64,000 bases of DNA from HGM13010 sp934527315 (GTDB lineage Bacteria; Bacillota; Clostridia; Oscillospirales; Oscillospiraceae). Location of the stretch: positions 3,810-67,809 of the forward strand of contig CAKTAK010000005.1 of NCBI GenBank assembly GCA_934527315.1, given 5' to 3'. Numbering within the stretch: the stretch's first letter is position 1; each line of letters begins with the position of its first letter. The notes beneath the pieces were generated by a model. It saw nothing but the letters and a program-made list of their open reading frames with translations, was not told the origin of the DNA and searched no databases. Of the stretch, positions 41,765 to 50,024 are shown one piece after another. Position numbers and translations under genes: made by a program.

Positions 41765-42968
41765 GTTCCATGACCTCCGTAAAAAATTCTTTGCAAGCCG
41801 CGGCAAACTCCGCGGCAGTTCCGTCGTTTCTCAAAACCCGGGCGCAGTTGGTTTCGTAATAATCGTCCGGTTTCTGACTGGTGATGCGCGCCCGGGCATA
41901 TTCCTCGGAAATGCCGTCCCGGGCCATAATCCGGGCCATGCGCTGCTCAAAAGGCGCCGTGATGCCCACCGCGAAATCGCAATCCTCGCTCAAACCGCTT
42001 TCAAACAAGGCAATGGCGTCCACCGCAGCCAAGGTTCCCCCGGCCATAGCCCACTCGTCCAATCGGCGGTTGACCTCTTCCCGTACCGCCGCATGGGTGA
42101 TGGCATTCAGTTCCAACAGTGCCTCCGGGTCATGGAACACGATTTCCCCAATGGGTTTCGTGTTCAGCACCCCGGTGGCATAACATTCCGGTCCGAATCG
42201 GGCAATCAGCTGTTCCCGCAGGGATTCGCTGGTTTCTCCCAAGGTGTGATACACCTCGTCGCAGTCAATGGCCAAACCGCCCAGCGCCGTCACAGCGTCC
42301 ATGGCGGTGGTTTTGCCGCAGCCCGTGCCGCCGGTCAGCCCCACAACGGTCATTTTCTGCCGGAGCACCTTGGTAATTTCTTTCTCCGGCAGCGCCCCCT
42401 GCCGGAGAATCCGGTACGGGGTGCGGCTCATGTCAATGATGGTGGATTCCCGGCCCAAGCCGCAGGCACCGCCGTCAATCACGCCGTCAATGGCGCCGTC
42501 AAAATATTGCAGCACGTCTTGGGCGGTTTTCGGACTGGGCGCGCCGGAGGGGTTGGCAGAGGGCGCCGCCAAGGGCAGACCGCAGCAGCGCAGCAGCTCC
42601 AACGTCATAGGGTGGTCCGGGCAGCGCAGGCCCACGGTCGTTCCCCCGGCCCGAACGATTTCCGGCACCACGTCCTTGGATTCCAGCACAATGGTTAGCG
42701 GCCCCGGCCAGAATTTTTCCGCCAAAGCATAGGCCGCTGTCGGCACGTTTTTGCAATACCGTTCCATGGCCCCGGCGTCATGGACCATCAGCGACAAGGG
42801 CTTGACCTCCGGCCGGCCCTTGACCCGATAAATCTCCGCCACAGCCTGCTCGTTCAGACCGTTTCCGGCCAGACCGTACACCGTTTCCGTAGGCACGGCC
42901 ACCAATCCGCCCTTGCGAATGATTTCCGCCGCGCCTTCCATAGTTTCCGTAAAAATTTCCGTTTTCAT
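41733..42968 (-). CDS. Fusion of threonylcarbamoyl-AMP synthase (TsaC) and dephospho-CoA kinase (CoaE)
   Basis: One continuous frame of 411 codons joins two enzymes. Residues 1-205 are TsaC/YrdC: PTETVYGLAGNG (26-37), KGRPEVKPLSL (50-60), PSANPSG (136-142) and STIIDM (about 175-180); it makes threonylcarbamoyl-AMP for tRNA t6A37. Residues 206-411 are CoaE: Walker A GGTGCGKT (213-220), DCDEVYH (235-241) and the LID part ARITSQKPDDYY; it makes coenzyme A from dephospho-CoA. Each domain is full length, with no Sua5 C-terminal domain. An internal ATG exists at the CoaE start (42353), with only a poor ribosome site 12 bases upstream. prfA is three bases upstream. Confidence 0.92.
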   Translation of the reverse strand: MKTEIFTETMEGAAEIIRKGGLVAVPTETVYGLAGNGLNEQAVAEIYRVKGRPEVKPLSLMVHDAGAMERYCKNVPTAAYALAEKFWPGPLTIVLESKDVVPEIVRAGGTTVGLRCPDHPMTLELLRCCGLPLAAPSANPSGAPSPKTAQDVLQYFDGAIDGVIDGGACGLGRESTIIDMSRTPYRILRQGALPEKEITKVLRQKMTVVGLTGGTGCGKTTAMDAVTALGGLAIDCDEVYHTLGETSESLREQLIARFGPECYATGVLNTKPIGEIVFHDPEALLELNAITHAAVREEVNRRLDEWAMAGGTLAAVDAIALFESGLSEDCDFAVGITAPFEQRMARIMARDGISEEYARARITSQKPDDYYETNCARVLRNDGTAAEFAAACKEFFTEVMEHGNENRRLPE

Positions 42969-42971
42969 ACC

Positions 42972-44033
42972 TTACATCTCCGATGCCTGCAGCCGCTCCG
43001 CCTGGTCGGCGGTCACCAATGCGTCAATCAGTTCGTCCAGATCACCGTTCATAATCTGGTCGATTTTGTACAATGTCAAGCCGATGCGGTGGTCCGTCAC
43101 CCGCCCTTGGGGGAAGTTGTAGGTGCGGATCCGTTCGTTCCGCATACCGCTGCCCACCTGGCTTTTCCGCTCCGTGGCAATTTCATCGGCCTGTTTCTGT
43201 CGGGCAATTTCATACAGCCGGCTGGCCAGAATGCTCAATGCCCGGTCCTTGTTTTTGTATTGGCTCCGTTCGTCCTGACATTCCACCACCATGCCCGTGG
43301 GCAGATGGGTTACCCGAATGGCAGAGGACGTTTTGTTCACCTTTTGTCCCCCCGCGCCGGAAGAACGGAAGGTATCAATCTGCAAATCCTTGGGATCCAG
43401 ATGGAATTCCACCGGGTCCACCTCCGGCAGCACCGCCACCGTGGCAGTACTGGTATGAATCCGTCCGCCGGCCTCGGTTTCCGGCACCCGCTGCACCCGA
43501 TGCACACCGCTTTCGAATTTCAGCCGGGAGTAGGCTCCGGCGCCCTCGATGACCACGCTGATTTCCTTAATGCCCCCCAATTCCGTTTCATTTAGGTTGG
43601 CAATCTCGGTTTTCCAGCCCTTTGAGGCGGCATACATGGAATACATACGGTAAAGGTTGGAGGCAAACAGCGCCGATTCCTCACCGCCCACACCGGCCCG
43701 GATTTCCAGAATCACGTTCCGCTCATCGTTGGGGTCTTTCGGCAGCAGCAGCAACTTCAGCCGCTGCTCCAACTCCGGTTTCTGCACCTTGCACTCGTCC
43801 AGCTCCCCTTGGGCCAATTCCCGGAATTCCGGGTCGCTCAGCAGCGCTTTTGCCTCCTCCATGGTCTGCAAACAGCGCTCATATTCCTCAAAGGTTTCCA
43901 TCAACGGCTGCAGCTGATTCTGCTCCTTTTGCAGCCGGGTACAGGTTTCCATATTCTCATAGGTCTCCGGTTGGCTCAGGCGCTGGCTCAGCTCCTCATA
44001 GTGCCGCCGGATATTTTTCAGTTTTTCATACAT
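42972..44033 (-). CDS. prfA: Peptide chain release factor 1
   Basis: Reads UAA and UAG and triggers peptide release. The GGQ motif is at 228-230 (SGAGGQKVNKTSSA) and the codon-reading tripeptide is PET at 184-186 (VPETEAGGRIHTS), the PxT form of RF1 and not the SPF of RF2. The 353-residue length is normal. The next gene, tsaC-coaE, follows the usual prfA-(prmC)-tsaC order, but prmC, which methylates the GGQ, is not between them here. Confidence 0.97.
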   Translation of the reverse strand: MYEKLKNIRRHYEELSQRLSQPETYENMETCTRLQKEQNQLQPLMETFEEYERCLQTMEEAKALLSDPEFRELAQGELDECKVQKPELEQRLKLLLLPKDPNDERNVILEIRAGVGGEESALFASNLYRMYSMYAASKGWKTEIANLNETELGGIKEISVVIEGAGAYSRLKFESGVHRVQRVPETEAGGRIHTSTATVAVLPEVDPVEFHLDPKDLQIDTFRSSGAGGQKVNKTSSAIRVTHLPTGMVVECQDERSQYKNKDRALSILASRLYEIARQKQADEIATERKSQVGSGMRNERIRTYNFPQGRVTDHRIGLTLYKIDQIMNGDLDELIDALVTADQAERLQASEM

Positions 44034-44059
44034 ACGGAATCCTCCCGGTCAGGTGCTTT

Positions 44060-46312
44060 TTATTCTTCCTGGGTATCCAGCAGCGTGGTTTGGGTCTCCC
44101 CCCGGTCCTCCGGACGGAGCAGCGCGCCGGCGGCAGGCAATGCCTTGGCCAGATAACGCTTTTCATTCACAAGTCCGCTTTCCGTCAACGGGCAGACCCG
44201 CTCCACGTGGTATTTCACTTTCAGTTTCATCACGGCTACGCCCTGAGTGGTCCGGCTGGCCTTCAGCTGCAGCTCCTCGGACTGGAAAATCACCGCCCGT
44301 CCCTCATCGGAGAACATGGCAATGGGGCCGTCTTCGGCAATGGGCAGCACAGCCACCAACGGTGCCTTATCGGAATACGCGCCAGTCAGCCGTTTCCGAT
44401 TGGTTTTTGTCTCATAAACGGATTCCGGGAACTTGGCCACCTTGCCGTTGTCAAAGAACAGCAGCAGCGTTTTCTCCGGCTCCCAAGGAATCATGGTCAG
44501 AACGCTTTCGCCCTCGTCCATGGTCAGCTTGGTGGGCAGATAGGTGCCCAATACGGAAGCCTTGGTGTCCTCCATATCCCGCAAACGTACCTTATACACC
44601 TGCTGCTTGTCCGTGAACACCAGAATTTCTTTCCGGTTGGTGCTTTCAAAGAAGGTTTTCAGACTGTCGCCGTCCTTGTATTTCTGCTCGGAATTCATGC
44701 GCAGAGACTGGGGCGTGATTTTCTTGAAATATCCCTCCTGAGACAGGAACACGGTGCAGGGATAATCCGGCACAATGTCTTCCTCGTCCAGCGTGTCCAC
44801 TTCGTGGGCCATCACCAGACCGGTTTTCCGCTCACTAGGATATTTCTTCATCACGTCCTTCAGCTCCCGGACAATGATGTTCTTGATACGGGTCTGGCTC
44901 TTCAGCGTTGCCTCCAAATCGGCAATTTCCTTTTCCAGATTCTCCGTTTCCTCCAACCGTTTCAGAATATATTCCCGGTTGATGTTCCGCAGCTTGATTT
45001 CCGCCACGTAGTTGGCTTGGATTTCGTCAATTCCGAACCCAGTCATCAGATTCGGCACCACGTCCGCCTCTTTTTCCGTTTCCCGGATAATGCGAATGGC
45101 CTTGTCGATGTCCAGCAGAATCTTGCCCAGGCCCTGCAGCAGATGGAGCTTATCCTGCTTTTTGCCCAAATCGTATGCCACCCGGCGGCGAACGCTTTCC
45201 ATGCGCCAGCTGCACCACTCGCCCAGAATGTCTTTCACCCCCAGAACTTTGGGGTAGCCGTGAATCAAGACGTTGAAGTTGCAGGGGAAATTATCCTGCA
45301 GCGGGGTCATTTTGAACAGCTTTTGCATCACCAGCTCCGGGTCCGCGCCCTTTTTCAAATCAATGGCCAATTTCAGACCGTTCAAGTCGGTTTCGTCCCG
45401 CATGTCGGAAATTTCCTTCAGCTTTCCGGTTTTCACCAGCTCCGCCACCTTGTCGATGATAATTTCCGATTTGGTGGTATAGGGAATTTCGTAAATCTCG
45501 ATGATATTCGCCTTGGCGTCATGCCGCCACCGCGCCCGCACCGGGAAGCTGCCCCGTCCGGTCTCGTAAATTTTCCGCATCGCCCCGGCGTCATAAATAA
45601 TCTCGCCGCCGGTGGAAAAATCCGGTGCCGGCATGGCCTGCATAATGTCGCAGTCCGGATCGTTCAAATAGTCGATGGTCGCCTGACAGCATTCTCCCAG
45701 ATTAAATCCGCAAATCTGGCTGGCCATGCCCACGGCAATGCCCATGTTGGCTGCTACCAGAATGTTGGGGAATGTGGTGGGCAGCAATGCCGGCTCTTTC
45801 ATGGTGCCGTCATAGTTGTCCACAAAATCTACGGTGTTGCTGTCAATATCCTTGAAAATTTCGCTGCAAATAGGCGCCAGCTTTGCCTCGGTGTATCGGG
45901 GCGCTGCATAGGACATATCCCGGGAGTACACCTTACCGAAGTTGCCCTTGGAATCCACATAGGGCGTCAGCAGCGCGCCGTTGCCCTTGGACAGACGGAC
46001 CATGGTTTCATAAATTGCCGCGTCGCCGTGGGGATTCAGACGCATGGTCTGACCCACAATGTTCGCGCTTTTTGTTTTCGGTCCGGTGAGCAGATTCATT
46101 TTGTACATGGTGTACAGCAGCTTTCGATGGCTGGGCTTGAATCCGTCAATTTCCGGAATGGCACGGCTGACAATCACGCTCATTGCGTAGGGCATGTAGT
46201 TGGTTTCCAACGTCTGGGTAATAGGCTGCTCCAACACCTGCGCCTGCAGACCCATGACGTTGGGATTGCCGGTGGGCCGTTTCTTCTCTTGTTCTATCTT
46301 TTTCTTCGCCAT
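44060..46312 (-). CDS. parC: DNA topoisomerase IV subunit A (ParC/GyrA family)
   Basis: Cleavage-religation subunit of a type IIA topoisomerase. The 750-residue protein has the quinolone region (SANIVGQTMRLNPHGDAAIYE), the catalytic tyrosine in YAAPRYTEAKLAP, a central coiled coil and a C-terminal beta-pinwheel. No GyrA box (QRRGGKG type) was seen in the pinwheel, which favours topoisomerase IV over gyrase. It lies 16 bp after its partner subunit. The N-terminal 30 residues are an added basic tail. Confidence 0.9.
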   Translation of the reverse strand: MAKKKIEQEKKRPTGNPNVMGLQAQVLEQPITQTLETNYMPYAMSVIVSRAIPEIDGFKPSHRKLLYTMYKMNLLTGPKTKSANIVGQTMRLNPHGDAAIYETMVRLSKGNGALLTPYVDSKGNFGKVYSRDMSYAAPRYTEAKLAPICSEIFKDIDSNTVDFVDNYDGTMKEPALLPTTFPNILVAANMGIAVGMASQICGFNLGECCQATIDYLNDPDCDIMQAMPAPDFSTGGEIIYDAGAMRKIYETGRGSFPVRARWRHDAKANIIEIYEIPYTTKSEIIIDKVAELVKTGKLKEISDMRDETDLNGLKLAIDLKKGADPELVMQKLFKMTPLQDNFPCNFNVLIHGYPKVLGVKDILGEWCSWRMESVRRRVAYDLGKKQDKLHLLQGLGKILLDIDKAIRIIRETEKEADVVPNLMTGFGIDEIQANYVAEIKLRNINREYILKRLEETENLEKEIADLEATLKSQTRIKNIIVRELKDVMKKYPSERKTGLVMAHEVDTLDEEDIVPDYPCTVFLSQEGYFKKITPQSLRMNSEQKYKDGDSLKTFFESTNRKEILVFTDKQQVYKVRLRDMEDTKASVLGTYLPTKLTMDEGESVLTMIPWEPEKTLLLFFDNGKVAKFPESVYETKTNRKRLTGAYSDKAPLVAVLPIAEDGPIAMFSDEGRAVIFQSEELQLKASRTTQGVAVMKLKVKYHVERVCPLTESGLVNEKRYLAKALPAAGALLRPEDRGETQTTLLDTQEE

Positions 46313-46328
46313 ATTCTTCGATTCCTTC

Positions 46329-48314
46329 TCAGCTCAAATCCGCAAATTCCAAATAGTAGCCGCCCTCTTGCGCAATGTAGTCCTTACGTCCCTGCAGATT
46401 GTCGCCCAACAGCAGGTCAAACATTTCCGAGGTGCGCTCCGCGTCCTCCGGCATCACCCGAATCAAGCGCCGGGTCTCCGGGCACATGGTGGTCAGCCAC
46501 ATCATTTCCGGATCGTTTTCGCCCAGACCTTTGGACCGCTGAATGGTGCATTTGCTGCCCTTCAGTTCTTCCAACGTCTGGTTCTTCTCTTCATCGGTAT
46601 AGGCAAACCAGGTTTTGCCTTTGCAGTTGATTTCATACAGCGGGGTTTCCGCAATATACACCAGCCCCTCTTGAATCAAGGTGGGAATCAGACGATAAAT
46701 CATGGTGATAATCAGCGTCCGAATCTGGTAGCCGTCCACGTCTGCATCGGAGCAGATGATGACTTTATTCCAACGGAGATTTGCCATATCAAAGGGAGAA
46801 ATGTCCTTGATATGCTTATCCTTCACTTCCACGCCGCAGCCCAGCACTTTCAGCAGGTCGGTAATTACGTCGCTGGCAAAAATGCGGCTGTAATCACTTT
46901 TCAGACAGTTCAGAATTTTGCCCCGCACCGGCATAATGCCTTGGAATTCCGAATCCCGGCTCTGTTTACAGGCGCCCAATGCAGAGTCGCCCTCCACGAT
47001 GTACAGTTCCCGGCGGCTTGCGTCTTTGCTCCGGCAATCCACAAATTTCTGCACACGGTTGGAAAGGTCCATATTGCCAGTGAGCTTTTTCTTAATGGTC
47101 TGCCGTGCCCGCTCCGCCTGCTCCCGGGAGCGCTTGTTAATCAGAATCTGGTCAATGACCCGGTCCGCCTCCAGCTTGTTCTCCGTGAAGTAAATCTCCA
47201 GATTTTCCTTGAAGAACTCCGTCATTGCCGTCTGAATGAACCGGTTGGTAATGGCCTTTTTCGTCTGGTTTTCGTAAGAGGTCTGGGTGGAGAAACAGTT
47301 GGTCACCAGAATCAGGCAGTCCGCAATGTCCTGAAACATAATCTTGGACTCGTTCCGCTGATATTTTCCCGTTTTCTTGATATAATCGTCCACCGCAGAT
47401 ACAAAGCCGGAGCGCGCTGCCTTATCCGGCGCACCGCCATGCTCCAGCCAAGAGGAGTTGTGGTAATACTCAATGAGATTCACCTTTGCAGAGAAACAGA
47501 ACGCCGCCGAAATTTTCAGCTTGTAGTCCTTTTTGTCTGCCCGGTCCCGACCCCGGCGCTCCGCCTGAATCATCACCGGTGCGGTCAGAGTCGTCTCCCC
47601 CGCCACTTCCGTCACATAGTCCTTGATGCCGTTTTCGTAGAGATACTGGGTGGTTTCAAACTTTCCGTCCTTCTCTACCTTCAATACAAACCGAACCCCG
47701 GCATTTACCACTGCCTGCCGGCGCAGCACATCGTGGTAATACGCTTCCGGGATATTCACATCGGTGAACACCTCAATATCCGGTTTGAACCGAATGGTGG
47801 TGCCGGTCTGTTTCCGGTCGGCGGGTTCCACAATCAGCTCCTCGCCCTTTTTCCCCACAGGCGCGCCCTTCCGGAAATGCAGGCTGTATTTCTTGCCGTC
47901 CCGGCGGACAGTCACGTCCATATATTCGGAAGAATACTGGGTTGCGCAAGAGCCCAAGCCGTTCAGACCCAGAGAAAATTCGTAGTTTTCTCCCTCTTCA
48001 TTCTGGTACTTGCCGCCGGCATACAGCTCGCAGAACACCAGTTCCCAGTTAAATCGTTTTTCATTGGGGTTCCAGTCCAGCGGGCAGCCCCGGCCGTAGT
48101 CCTGCACTTCAATGGAACCATCTGCATAAGCGGTCAGGGTAATCGTATCGCCGAACCCTTCCCGGGCCTCGTCAATGGCGTTGGACAAAATTTCAAATAC
48201 TGCATGCTCGCAGCCTTCCAGACCATCGGAACCAAAAATAACCCCCGGGCGTTTCCGCACACGGTCGGCGCCTTTCAACTGTGAAATACTGTCGTTGCCG
48301 TATCTTTCTGCCAT
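46329..48314 (-). CDS. parE: DNA topoisomerase IV subunit B (ParE/GyrB family)
   Basis: ATPase subunit pairing with the adjacent A subunit. With the ATG at 48314 (GAGGAG upstream) it has 661 residues. The GHKL ATPase region shows EILSNAIDEAREGF and GLNGLGSCATQY; the TOPRIM domain shows VEGDSALG, and DADVDGYQI with metal-binding aspartates; KGLGENDPEMMW follows. Paired B then A transcribed together resembles the parE-parC order. It differs enough from classical GyrB to suggest a second type IIA enzyme. Confidence 0.9.
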   Translation of the reverse strand: MAERYGNDSISQLKGADRVRKRPGVIFGSDGLEGCEHAVFEILSNAIDEAREGFGDTITLTAYADGSIEVQDYGRGCPLDWNPNEKRFNWELVFCELYAGGKYQNEEGENYEFSLGLNGLGSCATQYSSEYMDVTVRRDGKKYSLHFRKGAPVGKKGEELIVEPADRKQTGTTIRFKPDIEVFTDVNIPEAYYHDVLRRQAVVNAGVRFVLKVEKDGKFETTQYLYENGIKDYVTEVAGETTLTAPVMIQAERRGRDRADKKDYKLKISAAFCFSAKVNLIEYYHNSSWLEHGGAPDKAARSGFVSAVDDYIKKTGKYQRNESKIMFQDIADCLILVTNCFSTQTSYENQTKKAITNRFIQTAMTEFFKENLEIYFTENKLEADRVIDQILINKRSREQAERARQTIKKKLTGNMDLSNRVQKFVDCRSKDASRRELYIVEGDSALGACKQSRDSEFQGIMPVRGKILNCLKSDYSRIFASDVITDLLKVLGCGVEVKDKHIKDISPFDMANLRWNKVIICSDADVDGYQIRTLIITMIYRLIPTLIQEGLVYIAETPLYEINCKGKTWFAYTDEEKNQTLEELKGSKCTIQRSKGLGENDPEMMWLTTMCPETRRLIRVMPEDAERTSEMFDLLLGDNLQGRKDYIAQEGGYYLEFADLS

Positions 48315-48382
48315 ACGTTCTCCTCTTCTTCGTGTATCGTTCTGTCGTTTCTCGTTAGAAATCGCTAATAATCCAATAGAGT

Positions 48383-48411
48383 AGTATATCTTAATCTTTG
48401 GCAAATTGCAA
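48383..48411 (-). promoter_or_regulatory. Promoter of parE-parC
   Basis: TTGCAA and TATACT on the minus strand are separated by 17 bp, about 70 bp upstream of parE and just after the terminator of the noncoding RNA. Confidence 0.78.
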
Positions 48412-48435
48412 GCCCGCCGGCAGGCGGCAGACCGC

Positions 48436-48692
48436 AAAAAAAGCAGGAAGTCCGGTTTCCCGGTCTCCCTGCCGAATCTGCGGACACCGCATCAAGCGCA
48501 GCCCCCGCCCGTTGCAGCGGGGTGTACATTTCCCGGCTGCTCCTTGACTTCATCGGTCCGCGCTCCGCCCCATCCGGCGGATTCCATCGCAGCTGCGGGG
48601 CTCCCTTGCCCGGGTGCAGCCGTCCGAAACCGCAGGCGGTTTTCCGTTGCGCCGCCCCGCTCCCTTTCCGCGTTCGATTCATCGTCCGGGTT
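48436..48692 (-). ncRNA. Structured noncoding RNA candidate (class not identified)
   Basis: This GC-rich stretch has no plausible gene but, on the minus strand, shows many complementary segments in nested order: GCGGGGC/GCCCCGC, AAACCG/CGGTTT, TCCGCC/GGCGGA, then GCGGAC/GTCCGC enclosing TCAAG/CTTGA enclosing GCAGC/GCTGC enclosing CCCCGC/GCGGGG. It ends in a 13-bp hairpin (48443-48472) followed by seven T, a textbook terminator. Unpaired purine-rich joints (GATGAAG, GGGAAATGTACA, TGCAACGG) look like conserved RNA core. The start near 48692 is a guess; CATACTA upstream resembles a sporulation -10 box. The order and motifs do not fit RNase P, 6S, SRP or tmRNA. The raiA-motif RNA is one candidate by size and host group. 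Confidence 0.65.
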
Positions 48693-48721
48693 TAGTATGT
48701 CCCGGGATTTTCAAAAAATGA

Positions 48722-48750
48722 TTGCAATTTTCGGAAACATTGTTTATTTT
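48722..48750 (+). promoter_or_regulatory. Promoter of yaaL-bofA
   Basis: TTGCAA and TATTTT are separated by 17 bp, about 50 bp upstream of the yaaL start. A weaker fit than the minus-strand promoters. Confidence 0.5.
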
Positions 48751-48798
48751 AGTTAGACGGTGAATAGAATATACGGAAAAGCCTCAGGAGGGTTTTTC

Positions 48799-49020
48799 AT
48801 GTTCGAGAAACGGAAAGCAAAAGCCGCCCGGCAGCGGGAGCTGCAAGCTCTGCAAAACGAGATTCAGACCCTGCACAGCGACTTAGACGAACTCTATTCC
48901 CGCTTTGACCAGGTGACGGAGCCATCTCAGGTTGATGCCTGCATTTTTGAGATGAACGCCCTGCGGTCAAAATACGATTATGCCGTCAAATGTCTGAAAG
49001 CATGGGACGGCGGTTCTTGA
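48799..49020 (+). CDS. DUF2508 (YaaL-like) protein
   Basis: A 73-residue soluble helical protein. It begins MFEKRKAKAARQRELQALQN and has the DUF2508 pattern, with an acidic helix and the final ALRSKYDYAVKCLK. The ATG at 48799 has AGGAGGG upstream. The family is found in spore formers beside recR and bofA; here bofA follows after 17 bp, which supports the call. The function is unknown. Confidence 0.8.
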   Translation: MFEKRKAKAARQRELQALQNEIQTLHSDLDELYSRFDQVTEPSQVDACIFEMNALRSKYDYAVKCLKAWDGGS

Positions 49021-49037
49021 AAGGACGGATACATATC

Positions 49038-49292
49038 ATGGAATGGATTGGAATTGCCATTCTGGCTGTGATTGCAGTGGTACTGGTACTGCGGCTGCTC
49101 AGCGCGCCTCTGCGTCTGGCAGTCAAGCTGCTGATTAACGCACTGGTGGGCTTTGCCGTGCTGTTTTTGCTGAATTTTGCCGGAGGATTTGTGGGATTGT
49201 CTCTGGGAATCAACTGGCTCAACGCCATTGTGGTGGGCATTTTCGGTGCCCCGGGCGTGGTTCTGCTGCTGCTTTTGAAATATCTGCTGTAA
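49038..49292 (+). CDS. bofA: Pro-sigmaK processing inhibitor BofA family protein
   Basis: A small membrane protein of 84 residues with two strongly hydrophobic segments (about 2-21 and 30-50) and a third near the end. The pattern LRLAVKLLINALVGFAVLFL and GINWLNAIVVGIFGAPGV is typical of BofA. In Bacillus BofA blocks the intramembrane protease SpoIVFB that cleaves pro-sigmaK in the mother cell. A sigK gene with a hydrophobic pro-sequence lies in this window at 62.5 kb, so substrate and inhibitor are both present. AAAGGA precedes the ATG. Confidence 0.88.
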   Translation: MEWIGIAILAVIAVVLVLRLLSAPLRLAVKLLINALVGFAVLFLLNFAGGFVGLSLGINWLNAIVVGIFGAPGVVLLLLLKYLL

Positions 49293-49297
49293 TCCGA

Positions 49298-49339
49298 AAA
49301 CGGACCGTTTTCCTGCTTTTGCAAGAGAACGGTCCGTTT
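49298..49339. terminator. Bidirectional terminator between bofA and alkD
   Basis: A perfect 12-bp stem (AAACGGACCGTT with AACGGTCCGTTT) separates the convergent genes, five bases after bofA and one base after the alkD stop on the other strand. T-tracts occur on both sides. Confidence 0.85.
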
Positions 49340-49340
49340 C

Positions 49341-50024
49341 TTATGTTCGTTTCAAGGTTTTCAGATAGGATTTCGTTTCCGGGGCAATGCGATGGCTCTC
49401 CACCGCTTTCTGAATGGCTTTGTTATGGGTCCAGAGCGTCAGCCGATGGGCCTGCAAATAGGGCAGCGCCGCGTCATATTGTTTCACCAATGCCTCGGCA
49501 AACAGCCATGCCGCCGCCATATTGACGTAATAGTCTTCCGAAGAAATCACCGCCAGTTCCAGAATCTCCGGGGTGAAATGCTCGTCCAGAAACTGCCGCA
49601 GCAAGGTCACCAGACCATACCGCACGGTGTAGGTTTCTCCGGACTGCACCCATGTCCGGCATTTTTCCAACACTTCCTCCGGGTGTTTTCGAAATACCTT
49701 GGGCGCAAACAGGTCGCACACCGCCCAGTTATCCACATAGGGCAAAAACCGCTCCGTTTCCGCTATGCAGGTCGGGTAGTCCTTGATTTGCTCGATGAGA
49801 AACCCGTGGAGACAGTTCTCCTCGTAGTATTCATGGGGCAAATCCGCCAGAAATTCAGAGATCCCCGGCTCGTTCTTCAGCTGCTTGGCATAGGCGCGCA
49901 ATTGTGGCACCCGCACACCGATCACCCGGTCCGTTTCCACCGTGGGCATCAGTCGGCTATGAAACCGGCGGTACTGCAAATCCTGCCGCGCCATCAGCCC
50001 GGCGCGGATTTCCTCGGTAATCAC
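49341..50024 (-). CDS. DNA alkylation repair protein (AlkD-like)
   Basis: A 227-residue all-helical protein of the AlkD/HEAT-repeat glycosylase family, which removes alkylated bases without base flipping. Family features are IGVRVPQLRAYAKQL near the N-terminus, YVDNWAVCDLFAPKV in the middle, and DYYVNMAAAWLFAEAL. Trp and Asp residues in the NWAVCD segment correspond to the catalytic groove. The start overlaps murF by four bases, an unusual partner. Confidence 0.9.
   Translation of the reverse strand: MITEEIRAGLMARQDLQYRRFHSRLMPTVETDRVIGVRVPQLRAYAKQLKNEPGISEFLADLPHEYYEENCLHGFLIEQIKDYPTCIAETERFLPYVDNWAVCDLFAPKVFRKHPEEVLEKCRTWVQSGETYTVRYGLVTLLRQFLDEHFTPEILELAVISSEDYYVNMAAAWLFAEALVKQYDAALPYLQAHRLTLWTHNKAIQKAVESHRIAPETKSYLKTLKRT

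Noticed and set aside
43622..46630. 1002-codon open frame on the plus strand across prfA and parC
   Set aside because: Antisense to two clear genes with all catalytic motifs; the composition is that of a reverse-strand shadow.
48406..48756. 116-codon plus-strand and 105-codon minus-strand frames in the ncRNA region
   Set aside because: No ribosome site, composition of structured RNA, and the nested helices plus terminator explain the stretch better.
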